A stretch of DNA of 64,000 nucleotides. Origin: Rhodonellum psychrophilum GCM71 = DSM 17998. Lineage in GTDB: Bacteria > Bacteroidota > Bacteroidia > Cytophagales > Cyclobacteriaceae. Numbering within the stretch: position 1 is the first letter of the stretch; the number at the start of each line of letters is the position of its first letter. Below are positions 38,023-48,105 of the stretch, piece by piece. The stretch lies in assembly GCF_000381545.1 (NCBI RefSeq), contig NZ_KB906675.1, forward strand, positions 124,001-188,000, read 5' to 3'. A program made the position numbers and the translations under genes. The notes below the pieces were generated by a model. The model saw only the letters and a program-made list of their open reading frames with translations, had not been told where the DNA came from and did no database searches.

Positions 38023-40782
38023 ATGAAAAAATCCTTGGCAAAACATTTCCCAATGCTTTTTCTTCAGTTTTTGTTGATTGTTGGATTTTGCTCCTGTGAA
38101 AATCCACAAGAAAAAAAATTTAAAATAGGCTTTTCACAATGTGTAACCAATGATGCTTGGAGAAAGACCATGCAGGAAGAAATGTTCCGGGAACTGTCAT
38201 TTTATCCTGATTTAAGTTTGGAGATCAAGGATGCCCAAGGCAACAATGCGTTACAAATCGAACAAATCCTAGAATTTCAGAGGCAAGGTGTGGATTTGCT
38301 GATAGTCTCCCCCAATGAGTCCAGTCCAATTACACCTATTGTAGAGGAAATGTATCAATCCGGTATTCCGGTGATTGTCGTAGACAGAAAAATAAACTCA
38401 AACTTATATTCAGCTTACATAGGCGGTGATAATTACGAAATCGGGATTACAGCAGGGCAGTACATCAAAAACCTGCTCAATGGAAAAGGCAGTATTCTTG
38501 AAATCTGGGGATTAAGAGGAAGTTCCCCTGCCAAAGAGAGGCACAGGGGATTGATGGAATCCCTTGAAGGATCAGAAATCAAAATCGTTTCCCAAATAGA
38601 TGGCGAGTGGGAAAAGGACACGGCAAGGATACGACTAAAGGAATATTTGCTTCAGGCCAATGCCCCTGGTTTTGACTTGGTCTTCGGGCACAATGACGTC
38701 ATGACGATTGGAGCCAATGAAATTGCGCGGGAACTGAATTTACCGAGCAAAATATTTGTGGGGGTCGATGCACTTCCCGGGCCCTACGGAGGAATTCAGG
38801 CCATTACCGACGGGGTATTGGATGCCACTTTTTTTTATCCAACCGGTGGGGATAAAGCCATTGAAGTTGCCGCAAAAATACTGGCTGGAGATTCCTTTGA
38901 AAAAGAGAATATTCTTCAAACCGCCGCAGTAGATGCCTCCAACATCCGGATCATGAAACAGCAGACGGATCGGATCATCAATCAACAATCCAGCATTTTC
39001 AGGCAAATGGAAATGATCGAAAGTCAATTGAAAATTTACAAAAGTCAAAGAGGATTGCTGATTGTGTTTGGAATAACCCTATTTATTGCCATCGTATCAT
39101 TGGCATATGTTTTCAAATCCCTTAAGGATAAACAAAAAATAAACAGAGAATTGCAGCGAAAAAACAAGGAAGTCAATGAGCAGAAGGAAAAAGTCTTGTC
39201 TTTTTCCAAAAAAGCCGAAGAGGCTACCCGATACAAATTGGAATTCTTCACCAATATTTCCCATGATTTCAGGACGCCACTTACCCTCATCCAAGGGCCG
39301 ATAGAGGAATTGATCCATCGCAAAGATGCCGCGCCCTTTAGAAACGATTTATTGATGGTGCGTAAAAACACCTTCCGGTTGCTCAGACTGGTAAATCAAT
39401 TGATGGATTTTCGGAAAATCGATTCTGGGAAATTACAATTAAAGGTTTCAGAGCAGGTATTGCCCCCGTTTTTGGAGGAAATCATGTCTGTGTTCAATAA
39501 ATCTGCAAAAGACAATCAGATACATTTCCGTCTGGTGTGCGAAAATCCAAAAATCAAATTGTGGTTTGATCCAAGCATGATGGACAAAGTAATGTTCAAT
39601 CTTCTTTCAAATGCGTTCAAATTCACTCCAAAAAAAGGGACAATCTTGGTAAATGTAGAAGAAGATCCCTTGAAACATGAAGTTTTGATTACAGTGGAAG
39701 ATACCGGACCCGGAATGAACAAAGAAGAAACCGAACATGCTTTTGACAGGTTTTACCAAGGGAAATCCGGGACGAGAATAACCGGTTCCGGTCTGGGTCT
39801 CGCTTTATCCAAAGAGCTCGTAGAACTTCAACATGGGACCATTGACCTCAAATCAGAAATGGGTGAAAAAACGGTATTCCTACTCAGGTTCAAAATGGGT
39901 AAAAGCCATTTTGAACCTGAGGAATTGTTCTCGGACCTGATTCAAGATCAAATTCTTGATTTTGAATCATTTTTGCCTGAACAAGACGACTCATTCCCCA
40001 TTGAAAATGAGCCACCGGACTTGAAAAATACTGTTTTGATCATTGAGGATGACTTGGAAATCAGAAACTACCTCAAAAATAAACTCCAAACGTCCTACAG
40101 GATTTTGGAAGCTGAGGATACTTCATCAGCTTTTCTAATTGCTTTAGATGAAATTCCAGATTTAATCACTTGTGATCTCATGCTCAAAAACGGGAATGGA
40201 TTGGAACTGATAAAAAAACTGAAAGCAACACCCCAAACTTCCTCAATTCCCATCATCGTAATCTCTGCCAAATCCAGCGAAGAGGATATGTTAAAAGGAA
40301 TTAAGACAGGAATTGATGATTATATCACCAAGCCCTTCAGTATTTCCTTTGTCATGGAGCGTATTAAAACAATCCTATCCAATCGAAACCAATTGAAGGA
40401 ACATTTCCTGCACGAATTGCCAAGGGAAACAAATCCTTTGAACAGTGACAAGAAATTCAATAAAGCTTTTACATCGTTGGTTGAGGAGAACTTAAGCAAT
40501 CCCCATTTTGGTGTCAATGAAATCTGCAAAGAAATTGGGTTATCCAGAGGCCAACTGTATAGGAAGACAAAAACTGTCTTAGGCTACAGTGTAAACGACT
40601 ACATCACCAAGGTTCGACTCAAAAAAGCGAAGTATTTATTGATCAATGATTCCGGAAGCATCGCTGATATTTCGTTTAAAGTGGGCTTCAGTACTGCTGC
40701 ATATTTTTCCACCGTATTCAAAAATGCATTTGGAATAACCCCATCCGAATATCGCGAAAACCAAACCCAAGGAAAAAAATGA
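38023..40782 (+). CDS. Hybrid two-component system regulator of the fructan locus
   Basis: A 919-residue one-polypeptide two-component system. After a signal segment (possible lipobox near FCSC), residues about 30-315 are a ribose/galactose-type periplasmic binding domain (FKIGFSQCVTND, VDLLIVSPNESSPITP, IPVIVVDRKI, FGHNDVMTIGANEIA). A membrane helix (about 345-367) and coiled coil lead to HisKA with NISHDFRTPLT (His414), HATPase_c with NAFKFTP and GSGLGLALS, a receiver with CDLMLKNGNG (Asp718), and an AraC HTH (about 815-919). The layout matches the Bacteroides BT1754 fructose sensor. It heads the SusCD/GH32/fructokinase locus, so fructose sensing is the best inference. Confidence 0.93.
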   Translation: MKKSLAKHFPMLFLQFLLIVGFCSCENPQEKKFKIGFSQCVTNDAWRKTMQEEMFRELSFYPDLSLEIKDAQGNNALQIEQILEFQRQGVDLLIVSPNESSPITPIVEEMYQSGIPVIVVDRKINSNLYSAYIGGDNYEIGITAGQYIKNLLNGKGSILEIWGLRGSSPAKERHRGLMESLEGSEIKIVSQIDGEWEKDTARIRLKEYLLQANAPGFDLVFGHNDVMTIGANEIARELNLPSKIFVGVDALPGPYGGIQAITDGVLDATFFYPTGGDKAIEVAAKILAGDSFEKENILQTAAVDASNIRIMKQQTDRIINQQSSIFRQMEMIESQLKIYKSQRGLLIVFGITLFIAIVSLAYVFKSLKDKQKINRELQRKNKEVNEQKEKVLSFSKKAEEATRYKLEFFTNISHDFRTPLTLIQGPIEELIHRKDAAPFRNDLLMVRKNTFRLLRLVNQLMDFRKIDSGKLQLKVSEQVLPPFLEEIMSVFNKSAKDNQIHFRLVCENPKIKLWFDPSMMDKVMFNLLSNAFKFTPKKGTILVNVEEDPLKHEVLITVEDTGPGMNKEETEHAFDRFYQGKSGTRITGSGLGLALSKELVELQHGTIDLKSEMGEKTVFLLRFKMGKSHFEPEELFSDLIQDQILDFESFLPEQDDSFPIENEPPDLKNTVLIIEDDLEIRNYLKNKLQTSYRILEAEDTSSAFLIALDEIPDLITCDLMLKNGNGLELIKKLKATPQTSSIPIIVISAKSSEEDMLKGIKTGIDDYITKPFSISFVMERIKTILSNRNQLKEHFLHELPRETNPLNSDKKFNKAFTSLVEENLSNPHFGVNEICKEIGLSRGQLYRKTKTVLGYSVNDYITKVRLKKAKYLLINDSGSIADISFKVGFSTAAYFSTVFKNAFGITPSEYRENQTQGKK

Positions 40783-40814
40783 AACAATTTTGAAACACTG
40801 AAACAAAAATGAAA
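40780..40814 (+). promoter_or_regulatory. TGAAA(C) direct repeats, possible regulator binding site
   Basis: TGAAAC occurs at 40780, 40791 and 40799, and TGAAAA at 40810, with spacings 11, 8 and 11, so alternate copies lie 19 bases apart. AraC-type regulators often bind such direct repeats. The first copy contains the regulator's own stop codon. The 190-base gap to the next gene has no clear TAnnTTTG box. Confidence 0.3.
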
Positions 40815-40972
40815 ATATAAATGACGATTTAAAATCTTTTATAACGTTTGCATTGCGCTTAAACAGCCTTTTTTATTTTAAAATAGATCCCTGGAACGAT
40901 TTTATAAAAATTGGAAACGGGTTTAAAATTTAATTTTTTTAAAAGCTCATAGTTTAGAGGTAACAATAAACC

Positions 40973-41506
40973 ATGAGCCAAAAAACCATATATTATTCTA
41001 CAATATATTCACTTAGCGGATTTTTAATCTGCTTAAGTACCCTTGTGATTTCGGGTCCAATCAGACTCATAAACGCACTTGCGGGAACACTCAATGCATT
41101 CCACGACTTTTACATCAAAGGGGTGGTCTCCTTAAGTAAAGAATCATTTTTTGGAACAACATTGTTTGGCTGTTCCAATTTCATTTTCGGAATTTGGTGT
41201 GATTTCCTAAATGGTAAAACTGGAAAAAGATTTTTGATGCTGATTGTATCATTTGGCTGTTTATCACACCTATTTCTGATCACTGAAATCTTACTTATCC
41301 AAATTTCACCGGTCTTCACCTTATCCTTTTTTTTAATTTCCATTTGCACCCCAGTAGGGGTAATCCCATTCGAAATATTTCAAGACAGATACACGGCAAG
41401 TGGACAATCACACCTTATCCAAAAAAAATTCAACTACTGTACTCATTCCAAATCTATTGAACATAAAAACCAATTTTCCACAATGATAAACCCCTTAAAA
41501 TCATGA
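40973..41506 (+). CDS. Small membrane protein, probably a degenerate sugar-porter N-terminal fragment
   Basis: A 177-residue protein with four hydrophobic segments. By eye its first 155 residues follow the N-terminal third of sugar-porter MFS proteins, including the one at 48263. SGFLICLSTLVISG matches GGFLFGFDTAVISG, FGIWCDFLNGKTGKRF matches the DRFGRK loop, and SGQSHLIQKKFN matches RGQLVALYQFN. Key charges are lost (the Asp of FDTAVISG is Ser) and the other eight helices are missing. The stop overlaps the susC start by four bases. It may be a remnant of a duplicated transporter that still sits in the leader of susC, or a diverged small protein. The homology needs a profile search. Confidence 0.45.
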   Translation: MSQKTIYYSTIYSLSGFLICLSTLVISGPIRLINALAGTLNAFHDFYIKGVVSLSKESFFGTTLFGCSNFIFGIWCDFLNGKTGKRFLMLIVSFGCLSHLFLITEILLIQISPVFTLSFFLISICTPVGVIPFEIFQDRYTASGQSHLIQKKFNYCTHSKSIEHKNQFSTMINPLKS

Positions 41507-44500
41507 AAAGACAAATTTTACTAATCATCATCGCCTTGATGGTCACTGTCCCTGCTTTTTCCCAGCAGGCAATGGTGTCAGGAACGGTGACTGACAAAAC
41601 CACCGGGGAAGTCATCCCAGGAGTAACCGTCCAAGTTCGGGGAACTGTCCGAGGGACGGTAACAGACATTGATGGAACATATTCCATTGCTGCTGAGCCT
41701 ACAGAATCGCTCCTGTTTTCCTTCATTGGATATGAAACACTGACGGAAAATGTGGGGAACAGAAGCATTATTAATGTTTCGATTGGAGAGGATATCTCGG
41801 AAATGGAAGCAATAGTTGTCGTCGGATATGGTACTCAGCGAAAAGCAGACATGACCGGCGCCATAGTCGCAGTAAATCTGGAACCCATCAAAGGCCAAAG
41901 CATGAGCTCTGGTAATCCCATGCAAGCCCTTCAGGGCCGGGTACCTGGCCTGTTGATAGAAAAATCCGGTGACCCTTCCGGGACGAGCAGTAGGGTCCTG
42001 ATCCGAGGTACTTCTACTTTAGGTAACAATGATCCTTTATATGTCATTGATGGTGTACCGACAAAGCGTCAGGAAGTGTTTGCAAGCTTAAATCCTGAGG
42101 CAATTGAGTCGATCCAAATACTCAAAGATGCCTCTGCTTCCTCCATCTACGGCTCAAGGGCTGCAAATGGGGTAATAGTAGTGACCACCAAAAACAAAGC
42201 CTCCGGGGCAGATCGGCTTACGGTAACTGTGAACTCAAATGTCTCCATGCTTTCCGAAAAAAACCAACGGTATGACATGTTAAATTCTTTGCAGCGCGGG
42301 GAAGTATTGTGGAGGGCATCTGTCAATGATGGAGCAGACCCTACAAGTGGATATGGCGAGATCTATGATTTTGATTGGAATGGGGATTTCAACAACCCTG
42401 TGCTCAACAGTGTTTCCGCCAGACCATTTGTGGGAGGAAATCCAAATGTTCCTTCTGGTAATACCGACTGGCAGAAGGAAACCTACAAGACAGGCTATGT
42501 ATTCAATAATGAAGTGACAGTGTCCACCAATTCAGAAAAATCATCATTGATGATCAATCTTGGCCATTTAAAAAATACGGGCGTATTAAAACACACAGGT
42601 TACGAGCGGTATACCGGAAGGTTGAATGCGAACACCTGGTTGTTCAATGATAAAGTGAGGTTTGGTGTAAATTCCCAGTTTTCAACTTCTGAAGAAACAT
42701 TGGCTTCAGGGGATGTTGGAAATGCGCCAACTCCCGGATTAGCGATTACCCTAGCGCCCACCATACCTCTTCGGGACAACAATGGCGAATTTGCAGGCCC
42801 AATTGGGGCAGGATATTCGGACAGAAATAACCCTGTATTGATGCAATACCTCAATAGATGGGACAACAACCGTAAAAACAACTTCTATGGAAATGTATTT
42901 GCGGAGTGGGAAATATTGGAAAACCTGAGTTTTAAATCCAGTTTAGGGATAGATTACAATGCTTTTCATAGGAAAGACATCGAACCGAAAGTCAACAATG
43001 GATTTATCACAAGGAACAACAACAGATTGATTCATGATACCAATGAGTTTTCAAGTTTGGTGTTTTCCAATATCCTGAATTACAAACTGAGTGTGGGTAA
43101 ACATCGGTTTGATGCCTTATTGGGTACCGAGTCCATAAAGGATGACTTTTCAAGCATCATGTCAATGGCTGATGGGTTTGCCGTGGAAACAGAATCCTAT
43201 TTTGTTCTTGACGCAGCCACTGGAGCCAAAACCAATACTGGTCGAGTGACAGGAAGCAGACTACTATCCCAATTTGGGAAATTGAATTATGCTTTGGAAG
43301 ACAAGTATCTTGCCTCGTTTACGATTCGAAGAGATGGCTCTTCACGATTTGGAAAAAACAACAGATATGGTGTTTTTCCAGCGGCCACCATTGGTTGGAG
43401 ACTTAGTGAGGAAGCATTTCTGAAAAACATCAAAAAACTTTCTGACTTAAAATTTAGGGCAGGTTATGGTGAGGTCGGAAACCAAGAAATCGGCGATCTG
43501 GCACGTTTTGGTTTGTACGAATCCAGATATGGTTCCAATCAATCCCAATTTATCGGGGGATTTTTCGAATACTATTACAACGTGGGAACGGCTTATGACA
43601 TCAATGGAAATGGCACAGGAAATCTCCCTTCAGGCTTTGTGTCCGTTCAGGCTGAAAACCCTGATTTAAAATGGGAAACAACCAAGGAATGGAATTTAGG
43701 ACTTGATTTTAGTCTTTTTAATTTTGCGCTGACAGGTTCTTTTGATTTTTTCACTAGAAATACCAGCGACATTTTGACAAGACCTCCCATTGCTTCTGCC
43801 ATAGGAGAGGGCCAACAAAGGGTTTTAAATGGCGCCTCCACCTCAACCAAGGGATGGGAATTGGCATTGAACTATGCCAAGACCTATGAAAACGGACTTT
43901 CCTTAAGCGTAAGCACTAACTTCGGCGCATTCAAAGATAGGATCACCTTTTTGCCTGAGGAAGTCAGGGCTGCTTTCCCTGGTACTGCAGAAAACTCGAT
44001 CATCGGCCAATCACAATTTTCAATATTTGGCTTTAAAACCGATGGTTTGTTCCAAAGTCAGGAAGAAGTGAATTCAAGCCCAACCCAGGTTGGAGCCAGA
44101 CCAGGAGGAATAAAATTTATGGATTTAAACAATGACGGGGTAATCGATGCAGACGACCGGGATTTTATAGGAAACACATTGCCAGGATTGGAATACGGAA
44201 TAGGTATTAATTTGGGCTATAAAAACTTTGATTTCGCTGTATTTGGATCAGGGGTAGCTGGAAGGATTGGGCTCGACCCCTATATTTTCTGGAACAATTT
44301 CGTGTCCGGTCGTGAAAATGCAGGTTTGGGGGTATTGAACGCCTGGACGCCAAACAACACCAATACAGATATCCCTTCTACATCATTGGCATTCAATGAC
44401 ACAAGAACATCAGATTATCTTTATAGAAACAATTCCTATTTCAAAATCAGGAATTTACAGATCGGTTATTCCCTTTCTGAATCAATTATCTCCAAATGGG

Positions 44501-44652
44501 GAGCTGTGAGCGGCGCTAGGGTATACCTACAGGGAGAAAATTTAATTTGGTTTACTCCCAAAAACTACATCGGTTCTGATCCTGAGCGAACAAATGTGGA
44601 CAGGATACCTGTACCTACGGTGTTTTCAATGGGACTTAATGTAAACTTCTAA
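41503..44652 (+). CDS. SusC-type TonB-linked outer-membrane transporter
   Basis: A 1049-residue protein with a signal peptide (cut near PAFSQ, residue 21). Residues about 25-105 are a carboxypeptidase-D-like beta domain (GTVTDKTTGEVIPGVTVQV...). Then come the SusC signature GYGTQRKADMTGAI, the TonB plug (about 120-230, ending DASASSIYGSRAANGVIVVTT), and a long barrel ending FSMGLNVNF. It imports oligosaccharides across the outer membrane as a pair with SusD, powered by TonB. The cargo here is inferred to be fructan pieces from the GH32 and fructokinase genes. It starts in the stop codon of the upstream small frame. Confidence 0.97.
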   Translation: MKRQILLIIIALMVTVPAFSQQAMVSGTVTDKTTGEVIPGVTVQVRGTVRGTVTDIDGTYSIAAEPTESLLFSFIGYETLTENVGNRSIINVSIGEDISEMEAIVVVGYGTQRKADMTGAIVAVNLEPIKGQSMSSGNPMQALQGRVPGLLIEKSGDPSGTSSRVLIRGTSTLGNNDPLYVIDGVPTKRQEVFASLNPEAIESIQILKDASASSIYGSRAANGVIVVTTKNKASGADRLTVTVNSNVSMLSEKNQRYDMLNSLQRGEVLWRASVNDGADPTSGYGEIYDFDWNGDFNNPVLNSVSARPFVGGNPNVPSGNTDWQKETYKTGYVFNNEVTVSTNSEKSSLMINLGHLKNTGVLKHTGYERYTGRLNANTWLFNDKVRFGVNSQFSTSEETLASGDVGNAPTPGLAITLAPTIPLRDNNGEFAGPIGAGYSDRNNPVLMQYLNRWDNNRKNNFYGNVFAEWEILENLSFKSSLGIDYNAFHRKDIEPKVNNGFITRNNNRLIHDTNEFSSLVFSNILNYKLSVGKHRFDALLGTESIKDDFSSIMSMADGFAVETESYFVLDAATGAKTNTGRVTGSRLLSQFGKLNYALEDKYLASFTIRRDGSSRFGKNNRYGVFPAATIGWRLSEEAFLKNIKKLSDLKFRAGYGEVGNQEIGDLARFGLYESRYGSNQSQFIGGFFEYYYNVGTAYDINGNGTGNLPSGFVSVQAENPDLKWETTKEWNLGLDFSLFNFALTGSFDFFTRNTSDILTRPPIASAIGEGQQRVLNGASTSTKGWELALNYAKTYENGLSLSVSTNFGAFKDRITFLPEEVRAAFPGTAENSIIGQSQFSIFGFKTDGLFQSQEEVNSSPTQVGARPGGIKFMDLNNDGVIDADDRDFIGNTLPGLEYGIGINLGYKNFDFAVFGSGVAGRIGLDPYIFWNNFVSGRENAGLGVLNAWTPNNTNTDIPSTSLAFNDTRTSDYLYRNNSYFKIRNLQIGYSLSESIISKWGAVSGARVYLQGENLIWFTPKNYIGSDPERTNVDRIPVPTVFSMGLNVNF

Positions 44653-44664
44653 TTTCCAAAAATC

Positions 44665-46407
44665 ATGAAAAACAACATATTAAAAAATATAGCGCTTTTG
44701 GCGGCCGCGGTCTTGGGATCATGTTCAGGTGACTTTCTGGAATATGAGCCAAGAGGTGTGCTTTCGAGTGAAAATGTAGCAACTCCCCAAAATGCGGAGT
44801 CATTGGTAATTGCCGCTTATGCAGGTATCGGAAATGATGAAATGATCGGGCCTTTGACCAGTCTTTGGGTTTATGGCAGTGTCCGCTCTGACGACGCTTA
44901 CAAAGGAGGCGGTGGCCGGGGGGATGTGGATGTCATCGATCGGTATGAACAATATAACCTTACCATTCCAGACCAAGGGGATTGGATGGCTCCACGTACT
45001 TGGACCAATTATTACAAAGCCATTTCCAGAGCTAATTTCGCATTATCAGTGATCAATTCCATCCCTGCTGAAGATTATGCCGAAAAGACAATTCGACAGG
45101 CAGAACTTCGCTTTCTAAGAGCACATTCCCACTTTATGCTCAAAACCCTGTTCAAGAAAATTCCTTATATTACCGAGGAATTAGCCCAGGAAGAAATAGC
45201 GCAAGTGACCAATGATGTTTCGAACGATGATCTTTGGAATAAAATTGCTGAGGATTTTCTTTTTGCTTACAACAATTTACCACAGTTTCAGGATGAGGTA
45301 GGGAGAGCAAACAGAAGTGCAGCAGCAGCATATTTGGCTAAATTACGCTTGTATCAGGCCTATGAACAGGATGAACAACACCGCGTGGTCAATATCAATA
45401 CCGCTCGACTAGAAGAGGTGATTTCCTTTGCTGATCAGGTCGTTGGTGGCTTGGAGCGTGATTTTGGAAACAATTTCTTTGATGGATTTGACAACGGACC
45501 TGAATCAATTTGGGCAGTTCAGTTTTCCATCAATGACGGTACTGTAGTAAGCAGATTAAGTTACGTTACAGGATTAAATTCTCCGCATGGAACAGGATTG
45601 TATGGTTGCTGTGGATTCCATTTGGCCAGCCAAAATATGGTAAATGCATTCAAGACCGGTTCCAACGGGCTACCCTTATTGGATAATTTCAATGATCAGG
45701 ACATCTTTAACACGGTATTACCGAACGGCACCACCCCTCTGGCTGCTGGGGTGACAGTGGACCCAAGACTTGACCATACAGTTGGAGTTCCTGGGAGGCC
45801 ATTTAAATACAAAAACACCATAAACCAGTCTGGTGATATGGTATATAATTTCAGCTGGGCCAGAGATCCAGGTGTATATGGCTATTTCGGCAATATGAAA
45901 GAGCAGCAAGCTCCCGACTGTTCCTGTTACAGAAAAGAGGGACCATTTATAGGAACGTCCAAGAATATAGATTTTATCAGGTATGCCGATGTTTTATTGT
46001 TCAAAGCAGAGGCTCTTATCCAGCTCAACCGTTGGAATGAAGCCTTGCCGATTATCAATGAGATCAGGGCCAGAGCCGCTGCCAGTGCCGAACGCCCTTT
46101 AGCTGCAGGAGCCTCCAATATCTATAATGTAGGGCTTTATGAATCATTTCCAAATAAAGATTATGCCTGGAAAGCCCTGAAATTCGAAAGAAGACTTGAG
46201 TTTGGTATGGAAGGTCAAAGATTCTTTGATTTGGTAAGATGGGGAGAAGCCGCTGAGGTATTGAATGCTTATTTGAATAAGGAAAAAATAAAACGTGACT
46301 TCTTGGCCAATGCCAAATTTACAGCAGGAAGGGATGAATATTATCCCATCCCCCAACGTGAAATTGATTTCACCAAAGGAGTTTATAAACAAAATCCAGG
46401 CTATTAA
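44665..46407 (+). CDS. SusD/RagB-family surface glycan-binding lipoprotein
   Basis: A 580-residue lipoprotein: signal ending VLGSC (Cys20), then the SusD pattern with FLEYEPRG near the start, TPR-like helices (YYKAISRANFALSVIN, RFLRAHSHFMLKTLF) and the C-terminal FIRYADVLLFKAEALIQLNRWNEALPIINEIR-type region, finishing YYPIPQREID. It forms the lid of the SusC barrel and binds the oligosaccharide at the cell surface. It is 12 bases after susC and is followed, 122 bases later, by a terminator-like hairpin that may reduce transcription of the glycosidase gene. Confidence 0.96.
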   Translation: MKNNILKNIALLAAAVLGSCSGDFLEYEPRGVLSSENVATPQNAESLVIAAYAGIGNDEMIGPLTSLWVYGSVRSDDAYKGGGGRGDVDVIDRYEQYNLTIPDQGDWMAPRTWTNYYKAISRANFALSVINSIPAEDYAEKTIRQAELRFLRAHSHFMLKTLFKKIPYITEELAQEEIAQVTNDVSNDDLWNKIAEDFLFAYNNLPQFQDEVGRANRSAAAAYLAKLRLYQAYEQDEQHRVVNINTARLEEVISFADQVVGGLERDFGNNFFDGFDNGPESIWAVQFSINDGTVVSRLSYVTGLNSPHGTGLYGCCGFHLASQNMVNAFKTGSNGLPLLDNFNDQDIFNTVLPNGTTPLAAGVTVDPRLDHTVGVPGRPFKYKNTINQSGDMVYNFSWARDPGVYGYFGNMKEQQAPDCSCYRKEGPFIGTSKNIDFIRYADVLLFKAEALIQLNRWNEALPIINEIRARAAASAERPLAAGASNIYNVGLYESFPNKDYAWKALKFERRLEFGMEGQRFFDLVRWGEAAEVLNAYLNKEKIKRDFLANAKFTAGRDEYYPIPQREIDFTKGVYKQNPGY

Positions 46408-46528
46408 AACCAATCGTTATACTTATCCCATACAGTTCAATTTCAAATGTATCCGGAAAAGTTTGTTGGTGGTTAAATAACCCTTAATCCAAAAGAAAAT
46501 CTAAATTCTCAAACCTATATCCCTTAAT

Positions 46529-46572
46529 GCTGCTATCGAAATCCTATGGGGATAACGATAGCAGCTTTTTTT
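46529..46572 (+). terminator. Terminator-like hairpin between susD and GH32 gene
   Basis: A perfect ten-pair stem GCTGCTATCG / CGATAGCAGC (46529-46538 / 46556-46565) is followed by a T-run. It lies inside an open extension of the GH32 frame, which argues that this extension is not translated and that the gene starts at 46597. Confidence 0.85.
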
Positions 46573-46596
46573 CCAACACTTTTAAACAACGTAAAG

Positions 46597-48105
46597 ATGA
46601 TCAAACATTTCACCAATATTTTGACCTTGGTTTGCTTGGTTTTGGTTCTTTCCTGTAACCAACAGGGTTCCCAACTGGTTAATGAAAACACTAAGGAATT
46701 CAACGAGGCCTACCGTCCCCAATTTCACTTTTCACCTCCTTCCCAATGGATGAACGATCCGAATGGAATGGTGTATTTGGACGGTGAATACCACCTTTTT
46801 TATCAATACTATCCCGACTCCACCATTTGGGGCCCGATGCATTGGGGACATGCCATTTCTGAAGACATGGTCCATTGGGAGCATATGCCTGTCGCCTTAT
46901 TCCCGGATGAATTCGGCTATATATTCTCAGGATCAGCAGTTGTGGACCACAACAATACCAGTGGATTGGGAACATCCGAAAACCCAGCCATGGTCGCGAT
47001 CTACACCTATCATGATCCCGAAGGAGAAAAAGCCAAAAGAGACGATTATCAAACTCAAGGTATCGCCTACAGCACGGATCGGGGAAGAACCTGGACCAAA
47101 CACGAAAACAACCCCATTCTCAAAAACCCAGGCATCAAAGATTTCAGAGATCCAAAAGTTTCCTGGGTAGAATCCAATGATGGAACAGGTCAATGGATCA
47201 TGGCTTTGGCTGTCTTGGATAGGATCAGTTTTTATTCATCACCAAACCTTATCGATTGGGCGCATGAGAGTGATTTCAACCCATCTTGGGGCGCTTATGG
47301 CGGCGTTTGGGAATGCCCTGATTTATTTCCTCTGACCACAGCAGATGGAGAAGTGAAATGGGTGCTTTTTGTAAGTATCAATCCAGGCGGACCCAATGGA
47401 GGCTCGGCGACACAGTACTTCATCGGTGATTTTGATGGCTCCAATTTCAATGTAGAAAGCAACGAAGTCAAATGGCTGGATTATGGTGCAGACAATTATG
47501 CAGGGGTTACCTGGTCCAATATCCCTAAAGCGGACGGAAGAAAATTGATGATCGGCTGGATGAGCAATTGGCTATATGCCAATGTGGTCCCGACTGAAAA
47601 TTGGAGATCTGCCATGACTGTCCCAAGATCTTTGGAATTGATAAAAAAAGGAAATGATTTCTTGGTAGCGTCCAAGCCTATAAAGGAATTGGAAAAACTC
47701 CGATCTTCCACTGAAACTGTTAAAGGGGAAAACATAGCGCTGCGTGAAGAATTGGTGGAATTGGAACTTATACCCAAGGCCAATGATTTCAGCATCGAAT
47801 TCAGCAATGCAGCAAATGAAAAAGTCCTTATTTCCAAGAAGGGTGATGTCTTGACATTTGACAGAAGCCAATCCGGTAAAATGGATTTTTCAGGGGATTT
47901 CGGAAAGATACACCAGGCCCCAATTGCCAATGAAAAAATCCAAAGTATCAGGATATTCTTGGACAGGTCCTCTTTGGAGATTTTTGTGAATGGTGGCGAA
48001 CTGGTATTGACCGAAATCCTTTTCCCAAATTCACCTTACAACAAAGTGACATTGATTGGATTTGAGAATGAAAGCAAATTACATTATCTCAAATCAATAT
48101 GGTAA
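46597..48105 (+). CDS. GH32 glycoside hydrolase lipoprotein (fructan hydrolase)
   Basis: A 502-residue protein with a lipoprotein signal ending VLSC (Cys20 of MIKHFTNILT...). The GH32 motifs are intact: WMNDPNG with nucleophile Asp54, FRDPK at 183-187 with the transition-state Asp, and WECPDLF with acid/base Glu239. The C-terminal beta-sandwich (about 370-502) has RIFLDRSSLEIFVNGGE, usual for the family. It removes fructose from inulin, levan or sucrose; exo or endo mode cannot be told. The start at 46597 is preferred to 46546 because the earlier codons lie in a terminator hairpin. Lipid anchoring suggests work at the outer or periplasmic face. Confidence 0.95.
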   Translation: MIKHFTNILTLVCLVLVLSCNQQGSQLVNENTKEFNEAYRPQFHFSPPSQWMNDPNGMVYLDGEYHLFYQYYPDSTIWGPMHWGHAISEDMVHWEHMPVALFPDEFGYIFSGSAVVDHNNTSGLGTSENPAMVAIYTYHDPEGEKAKRDDYQTQGIAYSTDRGRTWTKHENNPILKNPGIKDFRDPKVSWVESNDGTGQWIMALAVLDRISFYSSPNLIDWAHESDFNPSWGAYGGVWECPDLFPLTTADGEVKWVLFVSINPGGPNGGSATQYFIGDFDGSNFNVESNEVKWLDYGADNYAGVTWSNIPKADGRKLMIGWMSNWLYANVVPTENWRSAMTVPRSLELIKKGNDFLVASKPIKELEKLRSSTETVKGENIALREELVELELIPKANDFSIEFSNAANEKVLISKKGDVLTFDRSQSGKMDFSGDFGKIHQAPIANEKIQSIRIFLDRSSLEIFVNGGELVLTEILFPNSPYNKVTLIGFENESKLHYLKSIW

